Below, piece by piece: positions 52,119-61,257 of a DNA stretch of 64,000 nt (within the stretch, counting starts at the first letter, position 1; every line of letters starts with the position of its first letter). Location: the NCBI RefSeq assembly GCF_009905535.1, contig NZ_JAAALA010000011.1:47865-111864 (forward strand). Reading direction: 5' to 3'. The stretch is from Caulobacter sp. SLTY (lineage in GTDB: Bacteria > Pseudomonadota > Alphaproteobacteria > Caulobacterales > Caulobacteraceae). A program made the translations under genes and the position numbers. A model generated the notes under the pieces. It ran no database searches. It saw only the letters and a program-made list of their open reading frames with translations, and was not told the DNA's origin.

Positions 52119-55100
52119 CTACCCCGCCGGCTTCAACTCCGGCCCCACCACATCCTCATCGTCAGGTTTGATGTCCATGCGGACATCGTCGCCCTGGCGC
52201 ACCCGGTCGGCCCAGCGTTGGCGGCCGCGGAGCAGGAGGTAGATGTTTTTGAACCGGCGGACGAGGGTCTTGGGCGCCGCCAGGGCGGCCGGGGTGATGA
52301 ACAGGGTCAGCAGGGTGGAGAAGCTGAGGCCCCAGACCACCGAGGCAGACAGCTGGACCCACCATTCGGAACCCGGCGCCTTGTACTCGAAGTGGAAGCC
52401 CCGGAAGTTGGGGTGCAGCTGGAACATCAGCGGCAGCAGGCCGACGACCGTCACCACCGTGGTCAGCATGACCGGCCGGAACCGCTGGACCGCCGAGCGC
52501 ATGGCCGCCTCGTCAGGCTCATAACCCTGCCTTCGCAGCTGGTAGAAGGTGTCGACCAGCACGATGTTGTGGCCGACGATCACCCCCGCTAGGGCAACAA
52601 TGCCTGTGCCCACCATCAGCATCGAGATGAAGTCGAAGGTGTTGGCCAAGTTGACCACGATGCCGAGCAGCACGCCGATCGTCGACAGGATCACCGCCGA
52701 GAGGGTGACGAAGATCCCGTAGAAGCTGTTGAACTGCCACAGCAGGATCACGCCCATCATGAACAGGGTGGCGGCCATGGCGCCGATGAAGAAGGCGCCG
52801 GCCTCCTGGTTTTCCTCGTCCGCCCCGACGAACTTCCAGCGGACGCTGGAGTCGATCTGCGCCTTTTCCAGCCAGGGCCTCAGCTCGGCGATCTTCTGGT
52901 TGGAGGCGATATTGTCGATCGTGTTCGCCTGCAGGATCACCATGCGCTGGGCGTTACGGCGCTGAATGCTGGTCACCTGCTGCGTCGGGGTGGTCTTGAC
53001 GAAGTAGCTGGCCGGGACCGGGCCGAACGGGGTGGTGATCTTCAGTCGCTCGAAGGCCGCCAGGTTGCGGGCCTCAGGGGTGAAGCGGACACGGATGTCC
53101 AGCTCGTCCTCGGCGTCGTCGGGCCGGAAGCGGCCGGCCAGTACCCCGGTGGTGACGAACTGCAGCGCCTGGCCCACGGACAAAACGTCGACGCCGTAGC
53201 GGCCGGCGGCCTCGCGGTCGATGGTCATGTTCCACTCGATGCCGGGCGAGGCGCGGTTGTCCTCATGCTCGATAAGCTGCGGGTCAGCCTCCAGCTTGGC
53301 CTTGATCAGGTCGGCGGCCTGGTTGAGAGCGACGGGGTCGCCGCGCAGCTCGACCTGGATATCTTTGCCCTGGGGCGGACCGCCCTGAGGCAGCCGCACC
53401 TCAGTCAGTACGCCGGGCACGTCGGCGACCCGCTTGCGGATCTCGTCGGTGATGTCCTTGCCGCGGACGCCCAGCTCCTTGCGCTCCTCGAAGTCGACGT
53501 AGTCGATCTGGATGCGGCCGATACTGTCGGCCGGCGGGGCGCCGAAGCCGCCGCCGCCGCTGAACTTGCCGGCGGAGACGTAGATGGACTCGATGCCCTT
53601 GATCCCAGCCAGCCGTTGCTCGACCCCGGCGACCAGGGTGTTGGCCGCCTCGGCGGACAGGTTGCCCCGCGCCTTGACGTAAACGGAGGAGTACTCCGGA
53701 TCCTCGTCGAGGAAGAATTCGACCCGGTGCTCCTTCATCGAGAAGGCCACCACGATCACCGCGATCACCGCCAGCGCGACGCCGGTCACCCGCATGGGGT
53801 GATGGCCCGACCACCAGAGGACGCGGGCGTACCAGCCCATGAAGCCGGACATCTCACGGGGGTCGCCCTGCTCGGACTTCCGGATCTCTTCCAGGTGATG
53901 CAGATCGACGCCCTGCTTGCGGCCGAAGATCGAGCCGAACGCCGGCGTAAAGATCAGGGCCACAAAGATGGAGGCGCTGAGCACGATCATCAGGGTGATC
54001 GGCAGGAAGCTCATGAACTTGCCGGCGATGCTGTTCCAGAACAGGAAGGGCACGAAGGCGCAGAGGGTGGTCAGGGTGCCGTTGACCACCGGCCAGAACA
54101 TCCGCTTGCCGGCGGCGGCGAAGGCCTGGGCGCGGTCCTGCCCCTCGGCCATCTTCCGGTCGGCGTACTCCACCACCACAATGCCGCCATCGACCAGGAT
54201 CCCCACCGCCAGCACCAGGCCGAACATCACCATCTGGTTGAGGGTCAGGCCGAACGCGGTGAGCAGCAGGAAGCCGATCATGAAGCAGACCGGAATGGAG
54301 ATGCCGACCATCAGCCCCTGACGCACGCCCAGGCTGCCCACGATGATGGTCATCACCAGGATGGTGGCGATTATCAGCCCGCTTTCCAGGATAGTCAGGC
54401 TGCGCTCGATGAACTCGCTTTCGTCGAAGGTGTAGTCGACCTGGATGGTCGAGGGCCACCGCTTCTGCTCCTCGGCGACCGCCTCGCGCACCTGCTTGAC
54501 GCTGTCGAGGACGTTGGCGCCGGAGCGCTTGATGACATCGATGGCGAAGGTCGGCTGGCCGTTGAAGCGGCTGATCCGGTTGGGCTCCTTGAAGGTGCGG
54601 CGCACCTCGCCGAGGTCGCCGACGGTGATCAGCCGGTCGCCGTTGCGCTTCACCGGCAGGGCCAGGATGTCCTCAGGGCCTTCGACGACGCCCGGCACCT
54701 TGACCGCGAACTCGGTCTTGTCAGTGCGCAGGTTGCCGGCGGGGACCAGCTGGTTGTTGCGGGCGATGACCTGGGCCAGTTCGGTGGCGGAGACGTTGGC
54801 GGCCTCCATCTTGACCGGATCGATGGTGACTTCGAGCAACTCCTCGCGGCCGCCGCCGACCTCTGTGCGCAGCACGCCGGGCAGGGCCTCAAGGCGGTCC
54901 TGCAGTTCCTGGGCGGTCTGGAACAGGGTGCGCTCGGGCGCGGCCCCGAACAGCATGATGCCGATGAAGGGGTTATCGTTGACGTTGTTCTCGCTGATGA
55001 TCGGTTCTTCAGCATCGGGCGGGAAGCGGCCCCGGGCCATGTCGACCTTGGCGCGGACGTCCTCCAGCACCTTGTCCTTGTTGAAGTTGACCTCGAACTC

Positions 55101-55385
55101 CAGGTAGACGATCGCCGCGTTCTGCACCGCGACGGCGTTCATCTCCTTCAGCCCCTCCAGCGACTGGAGCTCGGTCTCCAACGGACGGACCAGCAGGCGC
55201 TCGGCGTCCTCCGGCGAGACGCCAGGGTAGGGCACGGTGATGCCGACGAAGGGCACCGGGATGTCGGGGTTGGATTCCCGGGGCAGGTTCAGATAGGCGA
55301 TGAAGCCGAACAGGCTGGCGATCACGGCGATGCCGAGAACGACCTTCCTACGCTTGATCGCGCCGTCGATCAGGGCGTCGATCAT
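52119..55385 (-). CDS. RND-family efflux permease with altered proton-relay motif
   Basis: 1088 residues, inner-membrane pump of the AcrB/HAE class: N-terminal helix, two large periplasmic loops and twelve membrane segments (IIVGSLGVRQGLMVGISIPV, GLVLAVGILVDGGIVVVEY). Where AcrB has Asp407-Asp408 in helix 4, the sequence is V-D399-G400-G401; where AcrB has Lys940 in helix 10, it is GHNIVLVDTF with H939. So one acid and the lysine of the relay are missing. It overlaps the adaptor gene stop by four bases. No outer-membrane channel gene adjoins. Confidence 0.92.
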   Translation of the reverse strand: MIDALIDGAIKRRKVVLGIAVIASLFGFIAYLNLPRESNPDIPVPFVGITVPYPGVSPEDAERLLVRPLETELQSLEGLKEMNAVAVQNAAIVYLEFEVNFNKDKVLEDVRAKVDMARGRFPPDAEEPIISENNVNDNPFIGIMLFGAAPERTLFQTAQELQDRLEALPGVLRTEVGGGREELLEVTIDPVKMEAANVSATELAQVIARNNQLVPAGNLRTDKTEFAVKVPGVVEGPEDILALPVKRNGDRLITVGDLGEVRRTFKEPNRISRFNGQPTFAIDVIKRSGANVLDSVKQVREAVAEEQKRWPSTIQVDYTFDESEFIERSLTILESGLIIATILVMTIIVGSLGVRQGLMVGISIPVCFMIGFLLLTAFGLTLNQMVMFGLVLAVGILVDGGIVVVEYADRKMAEGQDRAQAFAAAGKRMFWPVVNGTLTTLCAFVPFLFWNSIAGKFMSFLPITLMIVLSASIFVALIFTPAFGSIFGRKQGVDLHHLEEIRKSEQGDPREMSGFMGWYARVLWWSGHHPMRVTGVALAVIAVIVVAFSMKEHRVEFFLDEDPEYSSVYVKARGNLSAEAANTLVAGVEQRLAGIKGIESIYVSAGKFSGGGGFGAPPADSIGRIQIDYVDFEERKELGVRGKDITDEIRKRVADVPGVLTEVRLPQGGPPQGKDIQVELRGDPVALNQAADLIKAKLEADPQLIEHEDNRASPGIEWNMTIDREAAGRYGVDVLSVGQALQFVTTGVLAGRFRPDDAEDELDIRVRFTPEARNLAAFERLKITTPFGPVPASYFVKTTPTQQVTSIQRRNAQRMVILQANTIDNIASNQKIAELRPWLEKAQIDSSVRWKFVGADEENQEAGAFFIGAMAATLFMMGVILLWQFNSFYGIFVTLSAVILSTIGVLLGIVVNLANTFDFISMLMVGTGIVALAGVIVGHNIVLVDTFYQLRRQGYEPDEAAMRSAVQRFRPVMLTTVVTVVGLLPLMFQLHPNFRGFHFEYKAPGSEWWVQLSASVVWGLSFSTLLTLFITPAALAAPKTLVRRFKNIYLLLRGRQRWADRVRQGDDVRMDIKPDDEDVVGPELKPAG

Positions 55386-56455
55386 CGGGCGGTCGCCTTG
55401 GTGCGGACGCTCTGGCCTTCGCCGACGAAGGACTGGCCGACCGTGATCAGCTGGATCGGCCCGTCGATGCCGCGCACCCAGACGCCTTCCGGCGTCTCGT
55501 CCATCACCTCCACCGGAATAAAGGCCACCCGGTTATCGGCCACGACGTGGCGGACGCCCTGACGGCCGTCGGAGCCGAGCACCAGCGCGGCCGGCGGGAT
55601 CAGGTGGGCCGGGGCGACGCCTGCGGTCACGCGCACGTCGGCCGAGACGCCGGAGCGGGCCCGCATACCGGGGTTCTGGGCCTGGATCTCGACCCGGTAG
55701 GTGCGGGTCTGAGCGTCGGCGTCACGGGCGATGGAGCGGACACGGCCGGTCAACTGCTCGCCGGAGGAGAGAGTGGCGACCACCGCGTCGCCGGCCCGGA
55801 ATTGGCTGGTCAGGCGCTCAGGGATATCGACCACGATGAGCACGGGGTTCAACTCGATCATCGTGCCGCAGGCAGCGCCGGGCGACAGGTAGGTCCCGAC
55901 CTCGGCGTCGCGCCGGTCGAACACGCCGCTGAAGGGCGCGCGGACGTTGACCTGCTCCAGCAGCACCTCGGCGGCCCGAACGCTGGCCTGGGCGGAGTCG
56001 AGGTTGGCCTGGTCCTGCAGCACCTGGGTCTGGGAGCGGTAGCCCTGGGCGGCGAGTCGTTCGGAGGCCTGCTTCTGGAGCTGGCGGGATTTCAGGTTGG
56101 CGCGGGCTTGGTCGACCGAGGCCTGGCGGGCGTCGACGCTGATCCGGCACAGGATGGTCCCCTTGCGCACGAAGGCGCCCTCGGGGGTCGGGGTGGAGAT
56201 CACCGGGCCGGCGGTTTCGGCCCGCACGACCACCGCCTTGTTGGCTTCGGTGCGGCCACGCAGCAGGGTGGTCGAGGGACGCATGGTCGGCTCGATCAAC
56301 TGCGTGGTGACCAGCAGGGCGCTGTTGGCGGCCTTCGGCGCCTCGGCTTTCTTCTTCTCCGCGCCCATGGACATCAGGGGGCCGACCACGATGAACAACA
56401 GCAGCACGAAGCCGATGATCCCGGCCGCGACCAGGTAGGATTGTTTGATCTTCAT
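55382..56455 (-). CDS. RND efflux periplasmic adaptor subunit
   Basis: 357 residues. An N-terminal membrane anchor (YLVAAGIIGFVLLLFIVVGPLM), then the adaptor architecture: lipoyl half GPVISTPTPEGAFVRKGTILCRI, an alpha-helical hairpin with ARANLKSRQLQKQASERLAAQGYRS, the second lipoyl half VNVRAPFSGVFDRRDAEVGTYLSPG, and a beta-barrel/membrane-proximal end. Bridges the permease to an outer-membrane channel. ATG giving MKIKQSYL; the frame extends over the operator and kynB. A palindrome lies ~50 bp upstream. Confidence 0.9.
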   Translation of the reverse strand: MKIKQSYLVAAGIIGFVLLLFIVVGPLMSMGAEKKKAEAPKAANSALLVTTQLIEPTMRPSTTLLRGRTEANKAVVVRAETAGPVISTPTPEGAFVRKGTILCRISVDARQASVDQARANLKSRQLQKQASERLAAQGYRSQTQVLQDQANLDSAQASVRAAEVLLEQVNVRAPFSGVFDRRDAEVGTYLSPGAACGTMIELNPVLIVVDIPERLTSQFRAGDAVVATLSSGEQLTGRVRSIARDADAQTRTYRVEIQAQNPGMRARSGVSADVRVTAGVAPAHLIPPAALVLGSDGRQGVRHVVADNRVAFIPVEVMDETPEGVWVRGIDGPIQLITVGQSFVGEGQSVRTKATAR

Positions 56456-56505
56456 CGCTCGCCCTTGGGCGCGCGCAGCCGTCGCGCCGCGAGCGCCTGA
56501 TCCCC

Positions 56506-56526
56506 AACAGTAATCTAAACACTGTT
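56506..56526. promoter_or_regulatory. palindromic operator AACAGT-N9-ACTGTT upstream of the RND operon
   Basis: Perfect 6-bp arms around 9 bp, in the divergent gap ahead of the adaptor gene. Sites of this shape are typical of TetR-family efflux repressors; no TetR gene adjoins here. Confidence 0.5.
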
Positions 56527-56642
56527 CTGATATGCTGGAGACCGGGGTTCGGGCAAATGAATTTCGAGACAGGATGGACCGATCCGTCCAGTCGTGGCCG
56601 CCACGCTTCCCATCGGCGCCGTACGGTCCCATAAGCGCCGTC

Positions 56643-57275
56643 ATGAGCCGACTGTGGGACATCACCCAGCCCCTTCGCCCCGGCATGCCGCACTGGCCCG
56701 GGGATACGCCGTTCGAGAGCGAGGGGGTGTGGAGCATGGGGCCGGGCGTGCCGGTCAATGTCGGCCGGTTCTCCAGTTCCGCGCACAACGGCACCCATGG
56801 GGATGCGCCGTTTCACTATGACGCGGGAGGGGCGACGGCCGAGGGCGTCGATCTGGAGATCTATCTGGGGCCCTGCCGGTTGATCGACGCGCGGGGCGCC
56901 GGGGCGCGAGTCGAGGCGGTCGATCTGGAGGGCCTGTTGGACGGCACGCCGCCCCGGGTGCTGCTGCGGACCTATGACGACTTCCCGCACGACGCCTGGG
57001 ACAGCGATTTCAAGGCGGTGTCGCCGGAGGCCATCGCCCTGTTGGCTGACCATGGCGTTCGGTTGATCGGGGTCGACTCCATGTCGCTTGACCCGGAGAC
57101 GTCCAAGACCATGGACGCGCACCGGGCGGTGGCGGCGCGGGGGATGGCGATCCTGGAGGGGCTGGTGCTGACCGAGCCGCCGCCGGGGGATTACGAGCTG
57201 ATCGCCCTGCCGCTGCCGCTGGTCGGGCTGGACGCCTCGCCGGTGCGGGCGGTGCTGCGGGAGCTGGCGCGATGA
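56643..57275 (+). CDS. kynB: arylformamidase (kynurenine formamidase)
   Basis: Hydrolyses N-formylkynurenine to kynurenine in tryptophan degradation. 210 residues. The metal motif [12 protein letters not shown] and opening [25 protein letters not shown] define bacterial Kyn[24 protein letters not shown] follows. The ATG at MSRLW was chosen; 37 upstream codons lie over the RND promoter. Its stop overlaps the kynU ATG (ATGA). kynA (tryptophan dioxygenase) is not in this window. Confidence 0.92.
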   Translation: MSRLWDITQPLRPGMPHWPGDTPFESEGVWSMGPGVPVNVGRFSSSAHNGTHGDAPFHYDAGGATAEGVDLEIYLGPCRLIDARGAGARVEAVDLEGLLDGTPPRVLLRTYDDFPHDAWDSDFKAVSPEAIALLADHGVRLIGVDSMSLDPETSKTMDAHRAVAARGMAILEGLVLTEPPPGDYELIALPLPLVGLDASPVRAVLRELAR

Positions 57276-58498
57276 GCGAGGCCGCGGAACTGGACGCCGC
57301 CGATCCGCTGGCCGGCTTTCGGGATGAGTTCGAGCTGCCGGAGGGGGTGATCTATCTCGACGGCAATTCGCTGGGGCCTTTGCCCAAGGCGGCCAGGGCG
57401 CGGATGCGCGAGGTGGTGGAGACCCAGTGGGGCGTCAGCCTGATCCGGGGCTGGAACGACCACGACTGGATGGGGGCTCCGACGCGGGTGGGCGACGCCA
57501 TCGCCGGGCTGATCGGGGCGGGGCAGGGGGAGGTGATCGTCGCCGACTCGACCTCGGCCAACCTGTTCAAGCTGGCCGTGGCGGCGATGCAGGCGCGGCC
57601 GGATCGCAAGGTTGTGCTGTCGGAGCCGGGGGACTTCCCGACCGACCTCTACATGCTCGAAGGGGCGGTGCGGACCCTGGGCCAGGGGCGGCGGCTGGAG
57701 CTGCGCCCGGCCGAGGCGATCGAGGCGGCGCTGAGTGAGGATGTTGCGGTGCTGGTCCTCTGCCACGCCCACTACAAGACCGCCCGCATCCGCGATATGA
57801 CCCGTCTGACCGCCGCCGCCCAGGCCGTGGGCGCGCTGGTGATCTGGGACCTGAGCCACAGCGCCGGGGTGCTGGAGGTGGACCTGAACGGCTGCAACGC
57901 CGACCTGGCGGTGGGCTGCGGCTACAAATACCTGAACGGAGGGCCGGGGGCGCCGGCCTTCCTGTTCGTCGCGCGGCGGCATCAGGAGACGCTGGTCTCG
58001 CCCCTGTCCGGCTGGATGGGCCACCAGGCGCCGTTCACCTTCCAGGACGCCTATGACCCGGCGCTGGGTATCCAAAGGTTCGCCTGCGGCACCCCGCCGG
58101 TGCTGGGGGTGAGCGCGCTGGAGTGCGGCGTCGACATCGCCGCGCGGGCGGGCGCCAGGGCGATCCGGGCCAAGGCGGCGGCGCTGACCGACCTCTTCAT
58201 CCGCCGCGTCGAAGCGGGGCCGGCGGCGGCCGAGCTGCGGCTGGTCACGCCCCGTGAGGCGGGCCTGCGCGGTGGCCACGTCAGCTATGCCCACCCGGAC
58301 GGCTACGCCATCGTCCAGGCCCTAATCGCCCGAGGCGTGATCGGCGACTTCCGCGATCCGGACATCGCCCGCTTCGGCTTCTCGCCCCTGCCGCTCAGCT
58401 TCGCCGAGGTCGCCCGCGCGGCCGACATCCTCGGCGAGGTGGTGGCGACCGCCCAGTACGACCAGCCCCGCTTCCGCCAGCGCGCGGCGGTGACCTGA
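57272..58498 (+). CDS. kynU: kynureninase
   Basis: PLP enzyme cleaving kynurenine to anthranilate and alanine. 408 residues. The PLP lysine is K219 in [30 protein letters not shown] opens, [13 protein letters not shown] binds the cofactor phosphate, and [15 protein letters not shown] holds the Asp. Coupled to kynB. A glyoxalase-like gene follows after 11 bp and may be in the same transcript. Confidence 0.95.
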   Translation: MSEAAELDAADPLAGFRDEFELPEGVIYLDGNSLGPLPKAARARMREVVETQWGVSLIRGWNDHDWMGAPTRVGDAIAGLIGAGQGEVIVADSTSANLFKLAVAAMQARPDRKVVLSEPGDFPTDLYMLEGAVRTLGQGRRLELRPAEAIEAALSEDVAVLVLCHAHYKTARIRDMTRLTAAAQAVGALVIWDLSHSAGVLEVDLNGCNADLAVGCGYKYLNGGPGAPAFLFVARRHQETLVSPLSGWMGHQAPFTFQDAYDPALGIQRFACGTPPVLGVSALECGVDIAARAGARAIRAKAAALTDLFIRRVEAGPAAAELRLVTPREAGLRGGHVSYAHPDGYAIVQALIARGVIGDFRDPDIARFGFSPLPLSFAEVARAADILGEVVATAQYDQPRFRQRAAVT

Positions 58499-58509
58499 AG
58501 GAGACCCTC

Positions 58510-58950
58510 ATGCGATACCTGCACACCATGGTCCGGGTGAAAGACCTCGACGCCGCCCTCGATTTCTACTGCGCCAAGTTGGGCCTGGCCGAGGTGTCGC
58601 GGGTGGAGAACGCCGGCGGGCGGTTCACCCTGGTCTTCCTGGCCGCGCCAGACGATGTGGAGATGGCCCGCGAGCGCAAGGCGCCGATGGTCGAGCTGAC
58701 CTACAACTGGGACACCGAGGACTACCAGGGCGGCCGCAACTTCGGCCACCTGGCCTATGCGGTCGACGACATCTACGCCGCCTGCCAGCGGCTGGCCGAC
58801 GGCGGGGTGACCATCAACCGTCCGCCGCGCGACGGCCACATGGCGTTCGTGCGGTCGCCGGACGGCATCTCCATCGAACTGCTGCAGAAGGGCGACCGGC
58901 TGGCGCCGGCCGAGCCCTGGGCCTCGATGCCCAACGTCGGGGCCTGGTGA
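58510..58950 (+). CDS. gloA: glyoxalase I-type VOC protein
   Basis: 146 residues. [26 protein letters not shown] is the typical GloA start with His; [27 protein letters not shown] and [17 protein letters not shown] carry the metal residues (Glu, His, Glu). Probably lactoylglutathione lyase, detoxifying methylglyoxal. AAGGAGA lies before the ATG. Its TGA is overlapped by the next gene. Confidence 0.87.
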   Translation: MRYLHTMVRVKDLDAALDFYCAKLGLAEVSRVENAGGRFTLVFLAAPDDVEMARERKAPMVELTYNWDTEDYQGGRNFGHLAYAVDDIYAACQRLADGGVTINRPPRDGHMAFVRSPDGISIELLQKGDRLAPAEPWASMPNVGAW

Positions 58951-59726
58951 TGAAGCTCGCCGGCCGCAAGGCGCTGGTCACCGGCGGGGCGCATGGCATC
59001 GGCTTGGCTTGCGCCCGCGAGTTCGCCCGCGAGGGGGCGGACGTGGTGCTGCTCGATATAGACGGGCCGGGTGCGGCGGCGGCGGCGGGCGAGATCGCCG
59101 CCGAGACCGGCCGCAAGGTCGCCGGGCTGGCCTGCGACATCGCCGATGCAACAGCGGCGCGCGAGGCGGTCGCCGAAGCGGCCCTGGCCATCGGGACCAT
59201 CGACATCCTGGTCAACAACGCCGGGGTGCTGGCGGCGGGCGACATTCTCACGGCCAAGTTGGAGGACTTCGACCGGGTGGTGTCGGTGAACCTGCGCGCC
59301 GCCTTCGTGATCGGTCAGGCCGTGGCCCAGCGGATGGTCGAGGCCAAGGTCAAGGGCGCGATCATCAACATGAGCTCGATCAACGCGGTGATGGCCATCC
59401 CCGCCCAGCTGGCCTACGTGACCAGCAAGGGGGCGATCAACCAGCTGACCAAGGCCATGGCCCTGGGGCTGGCGCCGCACGGCATCCGGGTGAACGCCAT
59501 CGGTCCGGGCACCATCGCAACCGATATCCTCAAGGGCGTGATGACCAGTCCCGACGCCGCCAAAGGCATCCTGTCGCGCACGCCGCTCAAGCGGTTCGGC
59601 GAGCCGGAAGAGATCGGCCGGGTGGCGGTGTTCCTGGCCAGCGAGGATGCCAGCTACTTCACCGGCCAGACCCTGTATCCGGACGGCGGCCGGCTGGCGC
59701 TGAACTATACGGTGGCGGTGGACTGA
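58947..59726 (+). CDS. short-chain dehydrogenase/reductase (SDR)
   Basis: 259 residues, NAD(P)-dependent. Cofactor motif TGGAHGIG near residue 14, [10 protein letters not shown], catalytic Ser in NMSSINAV and YxxxK in [13 protein letters not shown]. The C-terminus ends [14 protein letters not shown], the classical SDR close. GTG (58947) or ATG (58950) start overlaps the glyoxalase stop. Substrate unknown; its 3' end overlaps the convergent DUF1275 gene by 22 bp. Confidence 0.9.
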   Translation: MMKLAGRKALVTGGAHGIGLACAREFAREGADVVLLDIDGPGAAAAAGEIAAETGRKVAGLACDIADATAAREAVAEAALAIGTIDILVNNAGVLAAGDILTAKLEDFDRVVSVNLRAAFVIGQAVAQRMVEAKVKGAIINMSSINAVMAIPAQLAYVTSKGAINQLTKAMALGLAPHGIRVNAIGPGTIATDILKGVMTSPDAAKGILSRTPLKRFGEPEEIGRVAVFLASEDASYFTGQTLYPDGGRLALNYTVAVD

Positions 59727-60364
59727 TCCGCCCGGTCCAGCCAGGCCGCCGCCAGCGCGAAGAGCCCGGCGAAGGCGGCGGCCAGCCAGACCGCGCCGAA
59801 GCCCATCCGGCTGTAGGCGAGGGCCCCAGCCCACGCCCCGCCCGCCAGGCCTGACCACAGCAGGAGGTAAGGCAGCCAGGACCATCGCTCGCCTCCCCGC
59901 AGGGCCAGCGCGAGGCGATGGCCGAGCTTGACCAGGGCGCCGGTCATATAGGTCACCCCGAAGGCGACCTCGCCATTGCGCTCGAAGGCGGCGTTGGCGG
60001 CGCCCATGGCGGCCGCGAGCATGAGGGCCGCCACCAGGGGCGATGCCGAGGGTCGCAGGAGGGCGGCCAGGATGATCGCTGTGGCGACCAGCACCAGCAC
60101 CGCCGTCCGCCTATGCCGCCCCGCCAGATGACCGATGAGCGATCCGGTCGTCACCCCGACCACAAACGCACCGATCAAGGCCGCGGCGGTCGCCGCTGCT
60201 CCGGGCGCCAGGGCCAGGCCGACCCCGAGGCGGGTGGAGTTGCCGCTCATGAAGGAAACGAAGAAGCCGCCGATACCGAGGAAGGCGATCGCGTCGATAA
60301 ACCCGGCCAGGGATGACAGGCCGATGGCCAGCGCGCGAAGCGGGCGGCTGTGGTGATGCATCAA
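59705..60364 (-). CDS. DUF1275 (YoaK-like) membrane protein
   Basis: 219 residues with about six membrane segments. ALAIGLSSLAGFIDAIAFLGIGGFFVSFMSGNSTRLGVGLA is the DUF1275 signature, with FVVGVTTGSLIGHLAGRHRRT and GVTYMTGALVKLGHRLA following. Function unknown. ATG preceded by purine-poor sequence; a second ATG is adjacent. It is convergent with the SDR gene and overlaps its last seven codons. Confidence 0.9.
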   Translation of the reverse strand: MMHHHSRPLRALAIGLSSLAGFIDAIAFLGIGGFFVSFMSGNSTRLGVGLALAPGAAATAAALIGAFVVGVTTGSLIGHLAGRHRRTAVLVLVATAIILAALLRPSASPLVAALMLAAAMGAANAAFERNGEVAFGVTYMTGALVKLGHRLALALRGGERWSWLPYLLLWSGLAGGAWAGALAYSRMGFGAVWLAAAFAGLFALAAAWLDRADQSTATV

Positions 60365-60495
60365 GTTCGCCCCAGGCGATTAACCGGCTCCAACCTAGCG
60401 GGAGTCGGCCTGGTCGCTCACCCTGGTGAACGCTCGCCGATCCGCGGCGTTAGCGCCCCGTCGGGGTCCCCGGCGGGAACCAAGCGAGGGCCATC

Positions 60496-60999
60496 ATGGC
60501 TGGCCGCCTGAAGACCTACACGGCCGAACTTGACGGCCTGAACGACTGGATCGTGGCGGCGCCCAACCAGAAGGCGGCGCTGGAGGCGTTCGGCGTCCAT
60601 CAGGACCTGTTCGCCCAGGGACAGGCCGGGGTGACCACCGATTCGGCGATGGTCGACGCCGCGACGGCCTCTCCGGGCCAGCCGTTAAAGCGGCCCAAGG
60701 GTGGCAAGGGTCGGTTCAAGGCCGGGCCGGCGGACAGTGACTGGTCCGAAGCGCTGAAGGCGGCCGGCAAGGGCGCCAAGCCCCCGAAGAAGGTTAGTCG
60801 CGCCAAGCTCGACAAGGCCGAGGCGGCGCTGAAGGCGGCCGAGCGGGCGGGGGAGGCGGAGCTGGCGCGGCTCGAGGCCGAAGTTGCGGGCGCGCGCGAA
60901 CGGCTGGCGAAGGCCCGGGCTCTCCATGATGCCGAGGTCGACATGGCCCGGGCAGCCGTCGAGGCCGAGAGAGCGGCCTACCGAAAGGCCTCTGACTGA
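60496..60999 (+). CDS. Ala/Lys/Glu-rich coiled-coil protein, unknown function
   Basis: 167 residues. N-terminal ~45 residues look globular (LKTYTAELDGLNDWIVAAPNQKAALEAFGV), the middle is basic and low complexity (GQPLKRPKGGKGRFKAG), and the C-terminal ~70 residues (SRAKLDKAEAALKAAERAG to the end) are a continuous heptad-like coiled coil. GAGGG lies five bases before the ATG. TolA-like annotation would be a composition artefact. Similar proteins with this N-terminus exist in Caulobacterales as hypotheticals. Confidence 0.75.
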   Translation: MAGRLKTYTAELDGLNDWIVAAPNQKAALEAFGVHQDLFAQGQAGVTTDSAMVDAATASPGQPLKRPKGGKGRFKAGPADSDWSEALKAAGKGAKPPKKVSRAKLDKAEAALKAAERAGEAELARLEAEVAGARERLAKARALHDAEVDMARAAVEAERAAYRKASD

Positions 61000-61024
61000 T
61001 CTGCGATGTGTGGAAGCCTTCCGA

Positions 61025-61100
61025 TGGCTCCCCGGGCAGGACTCGAACCTGCGACCCGGCGGTTAACAGCCGCCTGCTCTACCAACTGAGCTACCGAGGA
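61025..61100 (-). tRNA. tRNA-Asn (GTT)
   Basis: 76 bases with encoded CCA. Acceptor TCCTCGG pairs with CCGGGGA (one T-G); anticodon stem GGCGG-CTGTTAA-CCGCC gives GTT; T arm GCAGGTTCGAGTCCTGC. The gene is on the minus strand, downstream of the intrinsic terminator of the DUF2339 gene. Confidence 0.96.
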
Positions 61101-61165
61101 ACATCGCTTCGGAAGGAGGCGGCGTATACGCCGGGGGCGGCGGCGGTGCAAGCCGTGTGCGGCGG

Positions 61166-61195
61166 AAAAAAAGAGCCCGGCGGTGAGGCCGGGCT
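61166..61195 (-). terminator. intrinsic terminator of the DUF2339 gene
   Basis: On the minus strand AGCCCGGC-CTCACC-GCCGGGCT forms an 8-bp perfect stem followed by TCTTTTTTT, 62 bp past the DUF2339 stop and before tRNA-Asn. Confidence 0.88.
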
Positions 61196-61257
61196 GTTCA
61201 AAGTCTTTGATGGTGGGGTGTCTTCAAGGAAGACGGCGTGAGGGTCGGCAAACATGG

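Noticed and set aside
53265..55562. 765-codon plus-strand open frame antisense to the RND pump
   Set aside because: Asp/His/Gln/Gly-rich shadow frame; the minus strand is an unmistakable RND permease.
56532..56642. 37-codon N-terminal extension of kynB
   Set aside because: It covers the RND promoter and operator region and is unlike the family start; the ATG at 56643 fits.
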